Shown here one piece after another: positions 1 to 7,990 of a stretch of DNA of 47,456 nucleotides; position 1 is the stretch's first letter; every line of letters starts with the position of its first letter. Source of the stretch: Planctomycetaceae bacterium (GTDB lineage: Bacteria > Planctomycetota > Planctomycetia > Pirellulales > Pirellulaceae); assembly GCA_002723275.1 (NCBI GenBank), contig PBNZ01000021.1, forward strand, positions 281,579 through 329,034, given 5' to 3'. The notes beneath the pieces are model-generated. The model did not search any database, was not told the origin of the DNA, and saw only the letters and a program-made list of their open reading frames with translations. Made by a program: the position numbers and the translations under genes.

Positions 1-515
1 GAAACCCACGATCCAATACTCGGCCGACCCGCCAATTGGAAACCGGTCTGGAAAAAGGTAATAGCAGGATCATGATTGATCGCTTCCGTGTGCATCGAGC
101 GAATTACACAAAGATCGTCGGCAACTCGAGAGAGTCGCGGCATCAACTCACTGATCGCCAGACCACTCTGACCGGATGGCGTGAATCGAAATCGAGATGG
201 AGCGACCAGCAACGCGTCCTGCTTGGAAGTCATCGTCGTAATACGCTGGCTGTTCCGCACGGTCGACGGTAATTCGCGTCCTCGATGTTTCTCCAACTCG
301 GGCTTCGGATCGAAGAGATCACATTGGCTTGGTCCACCCGACTGAAACAAATAGATCACTCTTTTTGCACGGGCTGTGTGATCCGAAGAAAGTACTCCGG
401 CCGCTGCATGATCCTGCTGTAGCAGCGACGCCAGTGCCGTCATGCCCAAGCCATGGGCGGACGCACGCAAAAAGGTGCGACGGCTCATCGAGGTTGTTTG
501 CTCCGCTGGCGTCAT
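1..515 (-). CDS. DUF1501 domain protein, Tat-exported (3' end outside window)
   Basis: Translating the minus strand from the ATG at 515 gives an uninterrupted reading frame that runs off the left edge of the window, so only about 171 N-terminal residues are visible. The N-terminus has a twin-arginine signal (SRRTFLRASAHG, residues 10-21) followed by a hydrophobic stretch and an AAAG-like cleavage region. The next segment, RVIYLFQSGGPSQCDLFDPK, is the signature start of DUF1501 proteins, as is MHTEAINHDPA further on. An internal ATG at 488 (MSRRTFL) is an equally plausible start. DUF1501 proteins belong to the alkaline-phosphatase-like superfamily, are exported, and in planctomycetes almost always sit beside a PSD1 cytochrome, as here with only 19 bp between the genes. 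The substrate is unknown. Family assignment is secure. Confidence 0.9.
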   Translation of the reverse strand, partial: MTPAEQTTSMSRRTFLRASAHGLGMTALASLLQQDHAAAGVLSSDHTARAKRVIYLFQSGGPSQCDLFDPKPELEKHRGRELPSTVRNSQRITTMTSKQDALLVAPSRFRFTPSGQSGLAISELMPRLSRVADDLCVIRSMHTEAINHDPAITFFQTGFQLAGRPSIGSWV

Positions 516-534
516 TTGAAACATCCTTCAAAAC

Positions 535-2829
535 CTATCGATTGATTGCTTCATCGAGATTCAATATCACATTGGCAACGGTGGTCATTGCCGCAAGTTC
601 TCCAATCGACAGCCCCTCAGGTGCGGGCATCTCACCTTGCGATATCAGTGCTTTTGCCGCATCCGGTTGTTGTCGGTATTTGGCAAGGCGTCGTTCATAC
701 CCCTGTCGCAGCACCTCTAATTCTTCCTGCTGCGGCAATCTCTGGGTCACAACTTGAAAGCCCCAGGCAATCCTCTCCGAGGAATCCGTGCCCTGGACCA
801 GCATCTGAGCCGCCAACATCTTGGCCGCTTCCACGTAAGTTATTTCGTTCATCAATGCTAACGCTTGGAGCGGCGTGTTGGTTCGAACGCGTCGAATTGC
901 ACAAACCTCTCGACTGGGCAGATCAAACAAGACCATTCCAGGCGGTGGTACGGTCTTTCGGATCGCAGTATACAGACTGCGACGATACAGGTTTTGACCG
1001 TGATCCTGTTGAAAGGTTCCCCGTTTCTCCACCTCTTCCCACAACCCAGGCGGCTGATAAGGTCGGACACTAGGTCCGCCGATCTCACCATGCAACATTC
1101 CGGAAACCAACAACGCCTGATCTCGAATCATCTCTGCGGAAAGCCGTTGGCGAGGACCTCGGCTAATCAAACGATTCTGAGGATCTCTTTCTAAGCGCAA
1201 CGCATCAACGTGATCACTTTGCTGATACGACGCACTCAAAACGATCTTCCTCACAAGCGTCTTCATGTCCCAACCACTTTCTACAAAGTCAACAGCCAGC
1301 CAATCCAATAATTCGGGATGACTGGGCCACTCAGCCTGGACGCCAAAATTTTCGGAACTTTCAACCAACCCGATGCCGAACAGCTCTTCCCAGATACGAT
1401 TGACAATGACTCGTGCAGTCAGCGGATGCCGACCATTTACAAGCCACTTCGCCAAGGTCAGTCGCGTCACTTCCCCCGCATCCGAAGCCGGCAGGAATGC
1501 GGCGGGCAAACCAGGTTCAACCTTCTCAACTCGAGCGTCGTATTGTCCTCGGGCCAAAATATACGCATCACGACGAGAGGGCATCTCACGCATGATCATC
1601 ACCCAAGGATATTCGCTCTCGAGCGATTTCAGAGCTTGTTGCTTGGCCTTCGAATCGATTTGGCTGTTGTTAATTCGATCCTCTTCTTTTGCAAATTGTT
1701 GTGGGCGATATCGCACGCGAGGTTCAGCACTCCCTCGCAGATTGTTAATGAAACCTTTTTCGTCGAGGTTATTAAAGAGCGAAAAGAGCTGATAAAACTC
1801 ACGTTGACTGATCGGATCATATTTGTGGTCGTGACATCGGCAACAACCTAAAGTGAGCCCCATCCACATGGCTCCCATCGTCTCAACACGATCCACGACA
1901 TATTCCATCCGCCATTCTTCATCAATCGCACCATCCTCTGTTTGAATTCGGTGATTGCGATTAAAGGCTGTAGCTAAGATCTGGTCATCCGTTGGGTTCG
2001 GGATCAGATCGCCCGCCAATTGTTCAACAGTGAATTGATCGAAGGGCTGACTTCGATTAAATGCATCAATCACCCAAGTTCGCCATGGCCACTGGCTGTT
2101 TTCCAGGTCGTTGTCGTATCCGTGGCTGTCGCCATAGTGAGCACCATCCAACCACCAAACGGCCATTCGCTCGCCAAACCGAGGCGAGGCGAGAAGGCGA
2201 TCGACCAATCGTTGGTACGCCAACGGCGCAGTATCCTCACGATAGGCTTCAAGTTGTTCGGGCGTCGGTGGTAGTCCCGTGAGGTCAAAGCTGGCACGTC
2301 GTATCAACTGCTCACGCGTGGCCTTGCTTTGAGGCACTAACCCAACTTGTCGTAAACGACGCAAGACAAATCGATCAACTTCCGTTTCCCCCCACTCACC
2401 CGCGGGAATCAGCGGCTTGCGCGGCGGGACAAAGGCCCAGTGCTGTTCATATTGGGCGCCCTCTGCAATCCACTGCTCGAGGATCTGTTTTTCTTCGTCG
2501 GTGAGTGGATTGTTAAGTTCGGCAGGCGGCATCATCTCATTCGCATCCTCTGATTGGATGCGATGGATCAATTCGCTTTGGTCGGGTCTGCCCGGGACGA
2601 CGGGAATTCTGTCATCACGTTTCTCAGTTGCACTAGCCACCTGATCTAGTCTGAGGTCGGCTTGCCGTGCTGCCGCATCAGCTCCGTGACACTGGAAACA
2701 TTTGGCCGAAAGAATGGGCAGCACATCTCGATTGAAGCCGAGCTTCTGACCGTGCGTCCCTGCGGTCGCCACAAGCGAAAAGAAAACGAAACAAAACAGT
2801 GTGAAACGTTCGTGTAGCATAGCCTGCAT
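535..2829 (-). CDS. PSD1 and planctomycete cytochrome c domain protein (DUF1549/DUF1553)
   Basis: This 764-residue exported protein starts with a hydrophobic signal peptide (residues 1-27). A planctomycete cytochrome c domain follows, with one haem-binding motif C44-F-Q-C47-H48. The middle (about 150-340) is DUF1549, recognisable from VDRFVLRRLRQVGL, and the C-terminal part (about 435-700) is DUF1553, recognisable from LAKWLVNGRHPLTARVIVNR and SYQQS. Length and domain order are normal for the family. An alternative start is the ATG at 2820. It lies just upstream of the DUF1501 gene, the usual pairing, and the two are presumably co-transcribed and act together at the cell envelope. No enzymatic activity is established for the pair; polysaccharide metabolism has been suggested from genome context in other planctomycetes, which is inference only. 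Confidence 0.95.
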   Translation of the reverse strand: MQAMLHERFTLFCFVFFSLVATAGTHGQKLGFNRDVLPILSAKCFQCHGADAAARQADLRLDQVASATEKRDDRIPVVPGRPDQSELIHRIQSEDANEMMPPAELNNPLTDEEKQILEQWIAEGAQYEQHWAFVPPRKPLIPAGEWGETEVDRFVLRRLRQVGLVPQSKATREQLIRRASFDLTGLPPTPEQLEAYREDTAPLAYQRLVDRLLASPRFGERMAVWWLDGAHYGDSHGYDNDLENSQWPWRTWVIDAFNRSQPFDQFTVEQLAGDLIPNPTDDQILATAFNRNHRIQTEDGAIDEEWRMEYVVDRVETMGAMWMGLTLGCCRCHDHKYDPISQREFYQLFSLFNNLDEKGFINNLRGSAEPRVRYRPQQFAKEEDRINNSQIDSKAKQQALKSLESEYPWVMIMREMPSRRDAYILARGQYDARVEKVEPGLPAAFLPASDAGEVTRLTLAKWLVNGRHPLTARVIVNRIWEELFGIGLVESSENFGVQAEWPSHPELLDWLAVDFVESGWDMKTLVRKIVLSASYQQSDHVDALRLERDPQNRLISRGPRQRLSAEMIRDQALLVSGMLHGEIGGPSVRPYQPPGLWEEVEKRGTFQQDHGQNLYRRSLYTAIRKTVPPPGMVLFDLPSREVCAIRRVRTNTPLQALALMNEITYVEAAKMLAAQMLVQGTDSSERIAWGFQVVTQRLPQQEELEVLRQGYERRLAKYRQQPDAAKALISQGEMPAPEGLSIGELAAMTTVANVILNLDEAINR

Positions 2830-2880
2830 TCGACAAACTCAAGTCTGCGAAGTCAAATTTTCGCTGAATTTATTCGTCGT

Positions 2881-3636
2881 TCAGGGCAACATCACGCGCC
2901 CACCACTGGCAACTACCGTCTGCCCTGTCATAAAACTGGAACGTTCGCTCAGCAGAAAGAGCACCAATTCGCTGATCTCTTCAGACGTTCCCATGCGTTG
3001 AATCGGCGAGCTGGCAACGATTTGATCTAATCGATCCCGATCGATGGACTGATGGATTTCGGTTTCAATCAAACCAGGCGCGACGGCATTCACACGAACA
3101 TTCGCTCCGGCAAGGGCCTCCGCCAATCCCTTGGTCATGGCAACCATTCCAGCTTTACTCACCGAATAAGCAATCGCCATGGAACGGGCACGCAAAGCCG
3201 CTATCGAGGCAACATTGACGATCCGTCCAAACTGCCTTTCGATCATGCCGGCTTTGACAGCCCATGTGACATAGTAAGCTCCGGTCAAGTTGACATCGAT
3301 GGCCCGTTGCCAGATTTCTGGAGTCGTTTGATCGTGCGGCAAAAAATCAAAGACGCCTGCATTGTTTACAAGCAGGTCGATCGGCCCAACTTCTTGTTCA
3401 ACCCAGCCGACCATCCGATTCACATCACTCTCCAGAGAGACATCGGCCTGAACCTGTACCGCCTTTCCCCCCGCGTCAACAATCTGCTGAAGGGTTTCGA
3501 GAGCAGCAGCTTCATTTGAACAGTAATTCACGACCACCGTAGCTCCAGCCTCGGCGAGTCGTTGACAACACGCTCGACCAATCCCACGGCTTCCGCCCGT
3601 CACAAGAGCGATACGTCCCGCTAATTCATGACTCAT
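2881..3636 (-). CDS. SDR family oxidoreductase (FabG-like)
   Basis: This is a 251-residue classical short-chain dehydrogenase/reductase. The NAD(P)-binding motif TGGSRGIG is at 13-20, the structural NNAG motif at 91-94, and the catalytic triad Ser144, Tyr157 and Lys161 (YSVSK) is intact. The C-terminal SGGRVMLP resembles the usual SGG end of FabG-like enzymes. It probably reduces a 3-oxo group or oxidises a secondary alcohol, but the substrate cannot be read from sequence. It ends with an ordinary TGA. It lies 51 bp upstream of the PSD1 gene on the same strand, so it could belong to the same transcript, although SDRs are not standard partners of that pair. No other fatty-acid synthesis genes are nearby, so fabG itself is unlikely. 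Confidence 0.9.
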   Translation of the reverse strand: MSHELAGRIALVTGGSRGIGRACCQRLAEAGATVVVNYCSNEAAALETLQQIVDAGGKAVQVQADVSLESDVNRMVGWVEQEVGPIDLLVNNAGVFDFLPHDQTTPEIWQRAIDVNLTGAYYVTWAVKAGMIERQFGRIVNVASIAALRARSMAIAYSVSKAGMVAMTKGLAEALAGANVRVNAVAPGLIETEIHQSIDRDRLDQIVASSPIQRMGTSEEISELVLFLLSERSSFMTGQTVVASGGRVMLP

Positions 3637-3869
3637 GAATGATCCTTACCCCACAATTCTGATTTCATGGCGACGTCTTGGAGGATGGTAATACGGTACG
3701 ACTAATAACGGGTCTGGCATTTAATGCGAAAGGATTTCAGGTAAGTAGACCATCCCGTTTGTTTACATATGTCACCCCACATGGAAGCCGATGTCAAGCA
3801 TTCCCACGTCAACGAATGCAATCGAAAATCGCCCGGACAAGAAACCTTTGCAACCTTCGCTTACATCGA

Positions 3870-4607
3870 TCAATAGGCAAGCGCTTCGATGACCAGAAGT
3901 AAGATCGTGTAGCCTCCGACGCCATACAGAAAGGGTCTGAGTCGCACATATCCTGTCTCCGGCACCTTTTCCTTCAAGGTAAAGACGATCAACGACCCTG
4001 CGAAAAAACAATTCAGCAGCGCTAAAGAGGTGTACGGAATCGTGGTTGTAGTGGCCACAAGCCATCCTGAAGCACTCGCAATGCAAAATACCCAGCGCAG
4101 AAACGGATCGTAGATTCCGCCATACTTACCGCGCAAACCATGATCGATAGTCGCGTAGTAAAACAACATCGCCAAAACAAACGCCGTCAACGTCAGGTAG
4201 CCACGGAAACTCGGTTGACTATCTTCCGTCATCAGATAACTGACGACGAAGTAATATCCCGATAGCGCACTCGCATGTAAGTATAGGAGCAAGCGAACCC
4301 ATAACCGATGATCTCGTCGATCGGGACGAACAAGCATGTTTTCAACCGCCGCATCCATCCCATAGTAGAACACCAGCCCGAAGAGCGCGACGAGATAGGA
4401 ATGATGGACTAGATAACTGTAGATCCCACTACCTGATGCCTGCTCCAGTACTGGTTGAGCTTTCGCAATCTTCGGCATGAGAATGAGAAAGGTATAGGCG
4501 ATGCCAACACCGCCAGCGGCTGATTTCCACTGACCCTGACCCCGATCGAAAATACGAAAGCGACCAACATAAAGATGGATCAGGCAAAGCAGGACGGTCG
4601 AAACCAA
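3870..4607 (-). CDS. polytopic membrane protein of unknown function
   Basis: The 245-residue frame encodes about seven hydrophobic segments separated by short loops, for example around 22-40, 65-90, 105-130, 135-155, 165-210 and 225-243. I do not recognise a family. The gene follows the universal stress protein gene by 30 bp and is probably co-transcribed with it. The frame has no ATG or GTG after the upstream stop: the first usable start is the TTG at 4607. An ATG at 4626 precedes a run of eight T in another frame, and loss of one T would join it to this frame, giving MFFCATLVSTVLLCL, a natural first membrane segment. The true N-terminus is therefore uncertain. About 230 bp downstream (3637-3869) shows no gene. 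Confidence 0.7.
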   Translation of the reverse strand: MVSTVLLCLIHLYVGRFRIFDRGQGQWKSAAGGVGIAYTFLILMPKIAKAQPVLEQASGSGIYSYLVHHSYLVALFGLVFYYGMDAAVENMLVRPDRRDHRLWVRLLLYLHASALSGYYFVVSYLMTEDSQPSFRGYLTLTAFVLAMLFYYATIDHGLRGKYGGIYDPFLRWVFCIASASGWLVATTTTIPYTSLALLNCFFAGSLIVFTLKEKVPETGYVRLRPFLYGVGGYTILLLVIEALAY

Positions 4608-4637
4608 GGTCGCACAAAAAAAACATGTGTTCCAACC

Positions 4638-5621
4638 CTAGCGTCGTGAATGCCGAGGAACAGGCGACTCGAAACCTTGTGGCTTGAACGTCACCACCGA
4701 ACAGTTTACTCGATTGAGAATCGCCTCGGCCGTATGCCCAATCAACATGCCCCCCAAACCACTTCGCGACAAGGTACCCATTGCTAATACATCAGCATTG
4801 AGTTGGTGGACCAATTCGGGAATGGCCGTCACGGGATCGCCGTGCAGTAACTCCAATTCGGGATTAAAGGTTTCGGCATCGCCTGCCGGCAAGCTGGACT
4901 TGAATTGCTTCACCAATTCTGCCAACCATTCGCGTCGCTTCTTTTCTTCTTGGTGCATCGCCTTTTGAAGACGAGCAGGGGGTGCCTTCTCTGCCTTAGC
5001 CGTTAACAAGGACTCTCCGTACAAGGACCAGGCATGAGCGATGTATGCCTGCTTGACCATGCTAAATTGATCACTCAACATGTGAGCAACCGATTCCAAG
5101 ATCTTCTCGTTCAATGTCGTCTTTGTCGCATCACCCTCGTCATAATCGATGGCAGCCACAATTCGTTCCGAATACCCCGTTGGTTTAACGCGACCAATGA
5201 ATACGGGACAAGGACAGGCCCGCATCAAACGCATATCCATGGTCCCAAAAATATGCTGCTGAAACCCGTCCTCGTAGGTCGGCAATTTTGCCAGGACATC
5301 ATAATCGCCCTTCATCACCGCCTCGACAATTGCATAAACAGGATCCCCAACGAAGACTCGAGTGTCGATCACAACATCGGTGATCCCCACACCTCGCACC
5401 ACTTCATCGAGATGACGCTCACGGTGGGCAATCAAAAGACGCTCGACCTCCTGGACATCAAAATTGTCCCGAGTGAAAAGCACCTGTAAATGAGCTGGCT
5501 TGACCACCGTCCCAACCGTGATCCGGGCGCCGGTTGATCGAGCGATCTCGACAACATGGGCGAGTGCCGCTAGATCGACCTCGTCTTCCACGTAATAGAG
5601 AATACTTTTGATCGGATTCAT
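4638..5621 (-). CDS. universal stress protein, tandem UspA domains
   Basis: This 327-residue protein is built from two Usp domains, roughly 1-150 and 155-320, as in UspE-type proteins. The N-terminus MNPIKSILYYVEDEVDLAAL is a typical first Usp strand. The C-terminal domain has the nucleotide-binding pattern G-x-x-S-x-x-G followed by GHTAEAILNRVNCSVVTFKP, which matches the Usp motif that ends in the strand carrying C-S-V. The first domain ends in RACPCPVFIGRVKP, the equivalent strand without a clear ATP motif. Usp proteins are soluble cytoplasmic stress proteins, often ATP-binding, without a single defined reaction. It is first of two same-strand genes; the next encodes a membrane protein 30 bp downstream, so it may act with that protein at the membrane. 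Upstream 222 bp (5622-5843) shows no gene. Confidence 0.92.
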   Translation of the reverse strand: MNPIKSILYYVEDEVDLAALAHVVEIARSTGARITVGTVVKPAHLQVLFTRDNFDVQEVERLLIAHRERHLDEVVRGVGITDVVIDTRVFVGDPVYAIVEAVMKGDYDVLAKLPTYEDGFQQHIFGTMDMRLMRACPCPVFIGRVKPTGYSERIVAAIDYDEGDATKTTLNEKILESVAHMLSDQFSMVKQAYIAHAWSLYGESLLTAKAEKAPPARLQKAMHQEEKKRREWLAELVKQFKSSLPAGDAETFNPELELLHGDPVTAIPELVHQLNADVLAMGTLSRSGLGGMLIGHTAEAILNRVNCSVVTFKPQGFESPVPRHSRR

Positions 5622-5843
5622 GGCTGGCTCCTGACGGAATCAGTGCTTCCACCAATTCCTGTTAGAAGCATCATTGTTCAATTTTCCTCGTTCCTGCCAA
5701 GTCGAGAGTCTGCGTTGAAACATCGGTCAAAGATTAATCGGTTCACAAAAGAACGACGAATGATCCAAACGACTTCCCGTCGAAACCCGACTGTCTTCGG
5801 CTTGACGGGTAATCTCTCCCAGTTGGGATGAGGCCAAGACCGG

Positions 5844-6017
5844 TCATCGGACCTCTACCTCTAACTCGTCAACGAGCTCTTCCACGCCAGAAAAACGGCG
5901 AGAGGCCAAACAAAGTTGGCGTTCGTAAAACGAGCTTACAGTCCCCCGAAATGTCAGCCTCCCCCCCTCAATTTCAATGCTGATTCGAGACAGCCAAGAA
6001 ATCCCTCGCTGCGCCAA
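5844..6017 (-). CDS. small BON-domain-like protein, start uncertain
   Basis: The last 57 codons of a longer minus-strand frame read like a single BON domain: ISIEIEGGRLTFRGTVSSFY followed by a helix and the closing strand ELVDELEVEV. Small free-standing BON proteins of this type are common in planctomycetes. The frame stays open upstream to 6221, but that part does not look coding and overlaps several hairpins. No ATG or GTG fits the domain boundary; the TTG at 6017 gives a protein beginning just before the first strand and is used here. A run of eight T lies immediately upstream of it. BON domains bind phospholipid or polysaccharide surfaces in other proteins; the role here is unknown. It could also be the remnant of a longer gene. 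Confidence 0.45.
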   Translation of the reverse strand: MAQRGISWLSRISIEIEGGRLTFRGTVSSFYERQLCLASRRFSGVEELVDELEVEVR

Positions 6018-6086
6018 GAAAAAAAATACCCGCCGTTTTAGCGTCGACGGCCCCGGATCCAGCTTTTGCTGTTTACGGATCAATGC

Positions 6087-6177
6087 GGCATTTCTCCCTG
6101 GAAAACTGGGACAATGATGCCACCGCAACTCCCAACCAGGGTTGCTAGCAGCGAACCAGCAGGCTAAAACCGCCTGC
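6087..6177. other. cluster of three adjacent inverted repeats
   Basis: Three potential stem-loops lie next to one another in the space between the BON gene and the CIA30 gene. The first pairs GGCAT (6087-6091) with ATGCC (6117-6121) around an inner TCCC/GGGA stem. The second pairs GGTTGCT (6140-6146) with AGCGAACC (6150-6157) with one bulged base. The third is a perfect GCAGGC/GCCTGC stem (6159-6164 and 6172-6177) with a 7-nt loop. They could be a structured 5' leader of the CIA30 transcript, a terminator-like region or a repeat element. I recognise no known riboswitch class. Confidence 0.4.
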
Positions 6178-6301
6178 CTTCGGTCGATTTGTGGGGGTAG
6201 CCGAACTCGAAGGGCCGGCAATAGTGGGCTCGGGTGTCATTTCCCCCAAAAACGTCTGTTATTTCTACGCCTTCCCCAGTCTGAAAGTTTACGAGAATCC
6301 C

Positions 6302-6901
6302 ATGACGAACAAACTGTTTTTTATCGCCGTGGCCATTACCGCTTGCTTCGCCATTACAACCCGAGCTGCTGAGCCTGAGCGACTCCTATTTTCATTTGGC
6401 GACGCCGCCAATCTGAAGCAGTGGCAAACGGTCAACGATGGCGTGATGGGCGGGCGATCTGTGGGTCGGATGCGGCACGGAAGTGACGGAACGCTTAATT
6501 TCTATGGAACACTATCGCTCGCAAACAACGGTGGATTCGCCTCCGTCCGCTCACGCGGAAGCACACTCAACCTGAATTCAAACGACGTTCTTGTCGCACG
6601 AGTGCGTGGTGACGGTCGGGAATACAGCCTAAATCTATACCCGAAACGGCGACGAACAGCTTTTTCCTATCGGGCCAAGTTCAAAACAAAGAAAGACGAG
6701 TGGACGGAGGTCAGGATCCCATTAAGCAACTTCGTTGCCTCCTACTTCGGCCGCACGCTCAATCAGCGACCGGACCCACGATCGATCGGCGGAATCGGAT
6801 TTCTGCTTGGAGACAAGCAACCCGGTCCATTCCGTTTAGAAATCGATTGGGTCAAAGCCGAGACAGGTTTTACTCCGATGGAAACACTCACTTCGAAGTA
6901 A
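6302..6901 (+). CDS. exported CIA30 family protein
   Basis: The ATG at 6302 starts a 199-residue protein with a clear signal peptide (MTNKLFFIAVAITACFAITT, cleavage near RAA at 21-23); the frame is open further upstream but that part is not signal-like. The mature part is a jelly-roll CIA30 domain (complex I intermediate-associated protein 30 family, now seen as a carbohydrate-binding-like fold): it begins LLFSFGDAANLKQWQTVNDG and continues VMGGRSVG, SLANNGGFASVRS and a late IGGIGFLLGDKQPGPFRLEI, all family hallmarks. In bacteria these proteins are widespread and uncharacterised; despite the family name there is no link to respiratory complex I here. It is a single gene, divergent from the BON gene and convergent with the short hypothetical gene that ends at 6998. 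Confidence 0.9.
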   Translation: MTNKLFFIAVAITACFAITTRAAEPERLLFSFGDAANLKQWQTVNDGVMGGRSVGRMRHGSDGTLNFYGTLSLANNGGFASVRSRGSTLNLNSNDVLVARVRGDGREYSLNLYPKRRRTAFSYRAKFKTKKDEWTEVRIPLSNFVASYFGRTLNQRPDPRSIGGIGFLLGDKQPGPFRLEIDWVKAETGFTPMETLTSK

Positions 6902-6997
6902 CATACGATTTTCATCAGATCGTGATGCCCTCGGCAATGAACGGTGTCACGATTTCTTCTTTGACGAGTCGCATTCGAAATCGTTTCCGCTCGTTGG

Positions 6998-7411
6998 CTA
7001 AGAGGGTGCTTCGGAAAGCAGAGCACCGAGAGCAGCAAAGCCTACCAACGAGGCACCGAGCGTAACAAGCGCTATTTGAATCTTCGAAAGCGGTTGGCGC
7101 CTCGCCTTGTGGAGATCTTTCGAGACGCGCTCGGCGATCTGTTCTTGTTCAAGCTCCGATTCCACGAGGCTGACCTGAATCGAATTGCGTTCGTCATCTC
7201 TCACAACTCCGAGCCATCGACTCCACTCTCCCTCGGAATCAGGAACTCGCAGAGAAAACTTGAAGACCTGCACCCATCCTGGTCTTTGAATGGCAAACAG
7301 TTCGAGATAGTCGAATTGTGCGAACTTTCCCTCCCAGCCTTGCTGATCGAGATAATCCCGCACATCTTTCTCGGTTCCTCGGTTACGAACTAATCGATCG
7401 AGAAGATTCAT
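6998..7411 (-). CDS. hypothetical protein with C-terminal membrane anchor
   Basis: This 137-residue protein is not recognised. The first 100 residues are soluble and charged, with several aromatic residues (FAQFDYLELFAIQRPGWVQV) suggesting a small folded alpha/beta domain, followed by an acidic helix (SLVESELEQEQIAERVSKDL). Residues about 113-132 (IALVTLGASLVGFAALGALL) form one hydrophobic segment, so the protein is probably tail-anchored with the N-terminal part in the cytoplasm. The start ATG at 7411 lies 92 bp from the divergent Nudix-like gene, so the two may share a regulatory region. The intact length, absence of stops and codon-like composition support a real gene. No function can be proposed. 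Confidence 0.65.
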   Translation of the reverse strand: MNLLDRLVRNRGTEKDVRDYLDQQGWEGKFAQFDYLELFAIQRPGWVQVFKFSLRVPDSEGEWSRWLGVVRDDERNSIQVSLVESELEQEQIAERVSKDLHKARRQPLSKIQIALVTLGASLVGFAALGALLSEAPS

Positions 7412-7503
7412 GAAGAGATTTCACCGTGACTTCGCTATAGTTTGTGACACAATAGAGTTGAGTCGTCTTTCACCACCGCTCCAACAACGGAAGGCAATCG
7501 ACG

Positions 7504-7950
7504 ATGAATCGTTATATCCGAGCCGTCGCAATGCTCCCAGCCGACGCCGAGCGAACCCGGTGGCTGTGCCTCCTAGATTCTAACCGCAACCAGTTAGAGT
7601 TCATCACGGGTGAACCGCAGCGGGACGAATCCTTTCGAGAATGCGTCCAACGAGAATCCTGTGACGCATTAGGATTAGCACCGCGTGAGCTGCTCGTGGC
7701 GAGTGTGGCCCAGATTAACCTGGATGTTCATGACGTTTTTCCGGGAGATTTTGAAGCAAGTCATATCACGGTCGCTTTTTTTCTAGTTCATCCGTATCGC
7801 AACGTTGCCCGACAGAAGGTGAATGCTCATCCCCAGGCTTATTGGCTCAGTGGGCGTGAGTTATTGGAGGGAGCCGACGAAAACGGAACATCGGTGGATC
7901 CCATTCTTCATTATCTGCTGCGACGATCCGAAGTGATTCAGGCTTGGTAA
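7504..7950 (+). CDS. Nudix-fold protein with degenerate catalytic box
   Basis: This 148-residue protein has a region that fits the Nudix box G-x5-E-x7-R-E-U-x-E-E-x-G-U position by position: Gly36, Glu42, Arg50-Glu51, Gly57 and Leu58 are all present. However, the central Glu-Glu pair that binds the catalytic metal is Asp54-Ala55. Sequence on either side (RWLCLLDSNRNQLEFITGEP before, ELLVASVAQINLDV after) is consistent with the Nudix fold. Hydrolase activity is therefore doubtful, and a binding or regulatory role is possible, as in other inactive Nudix proteins. The gene starts with ATG, stands alone, and is convergent with the sialidase gene 40 bp downstream. Fold assignment rests on one motif, so it is moderately certain. 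Confidence 0.7.
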   Translation: MNRYIRAVAMLPADAERTRWLCLLDSNRNQLEFITGEPQRDESFRECVQRESCDALGLAPRELLVASVAQINLDVHDVFPGDFEASHITVAFFLVHPYRNVARQKVNAHPQAYWLSGRELLEGADENGTSVDPILHYLLRRSEVIQAW

Positions 7951-7990
7951 GGCAGGCAATGGCGATGCCCGATGCGTGCGTGCAGATTAG

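Noticed and set aside
6018-6221. N-terminal extension of the BON reading frame
   Set aside because: The sequence MPALRVRLPPQIDRRQ and the following part do not resemble BON proteins and coincide with inverted repeats.
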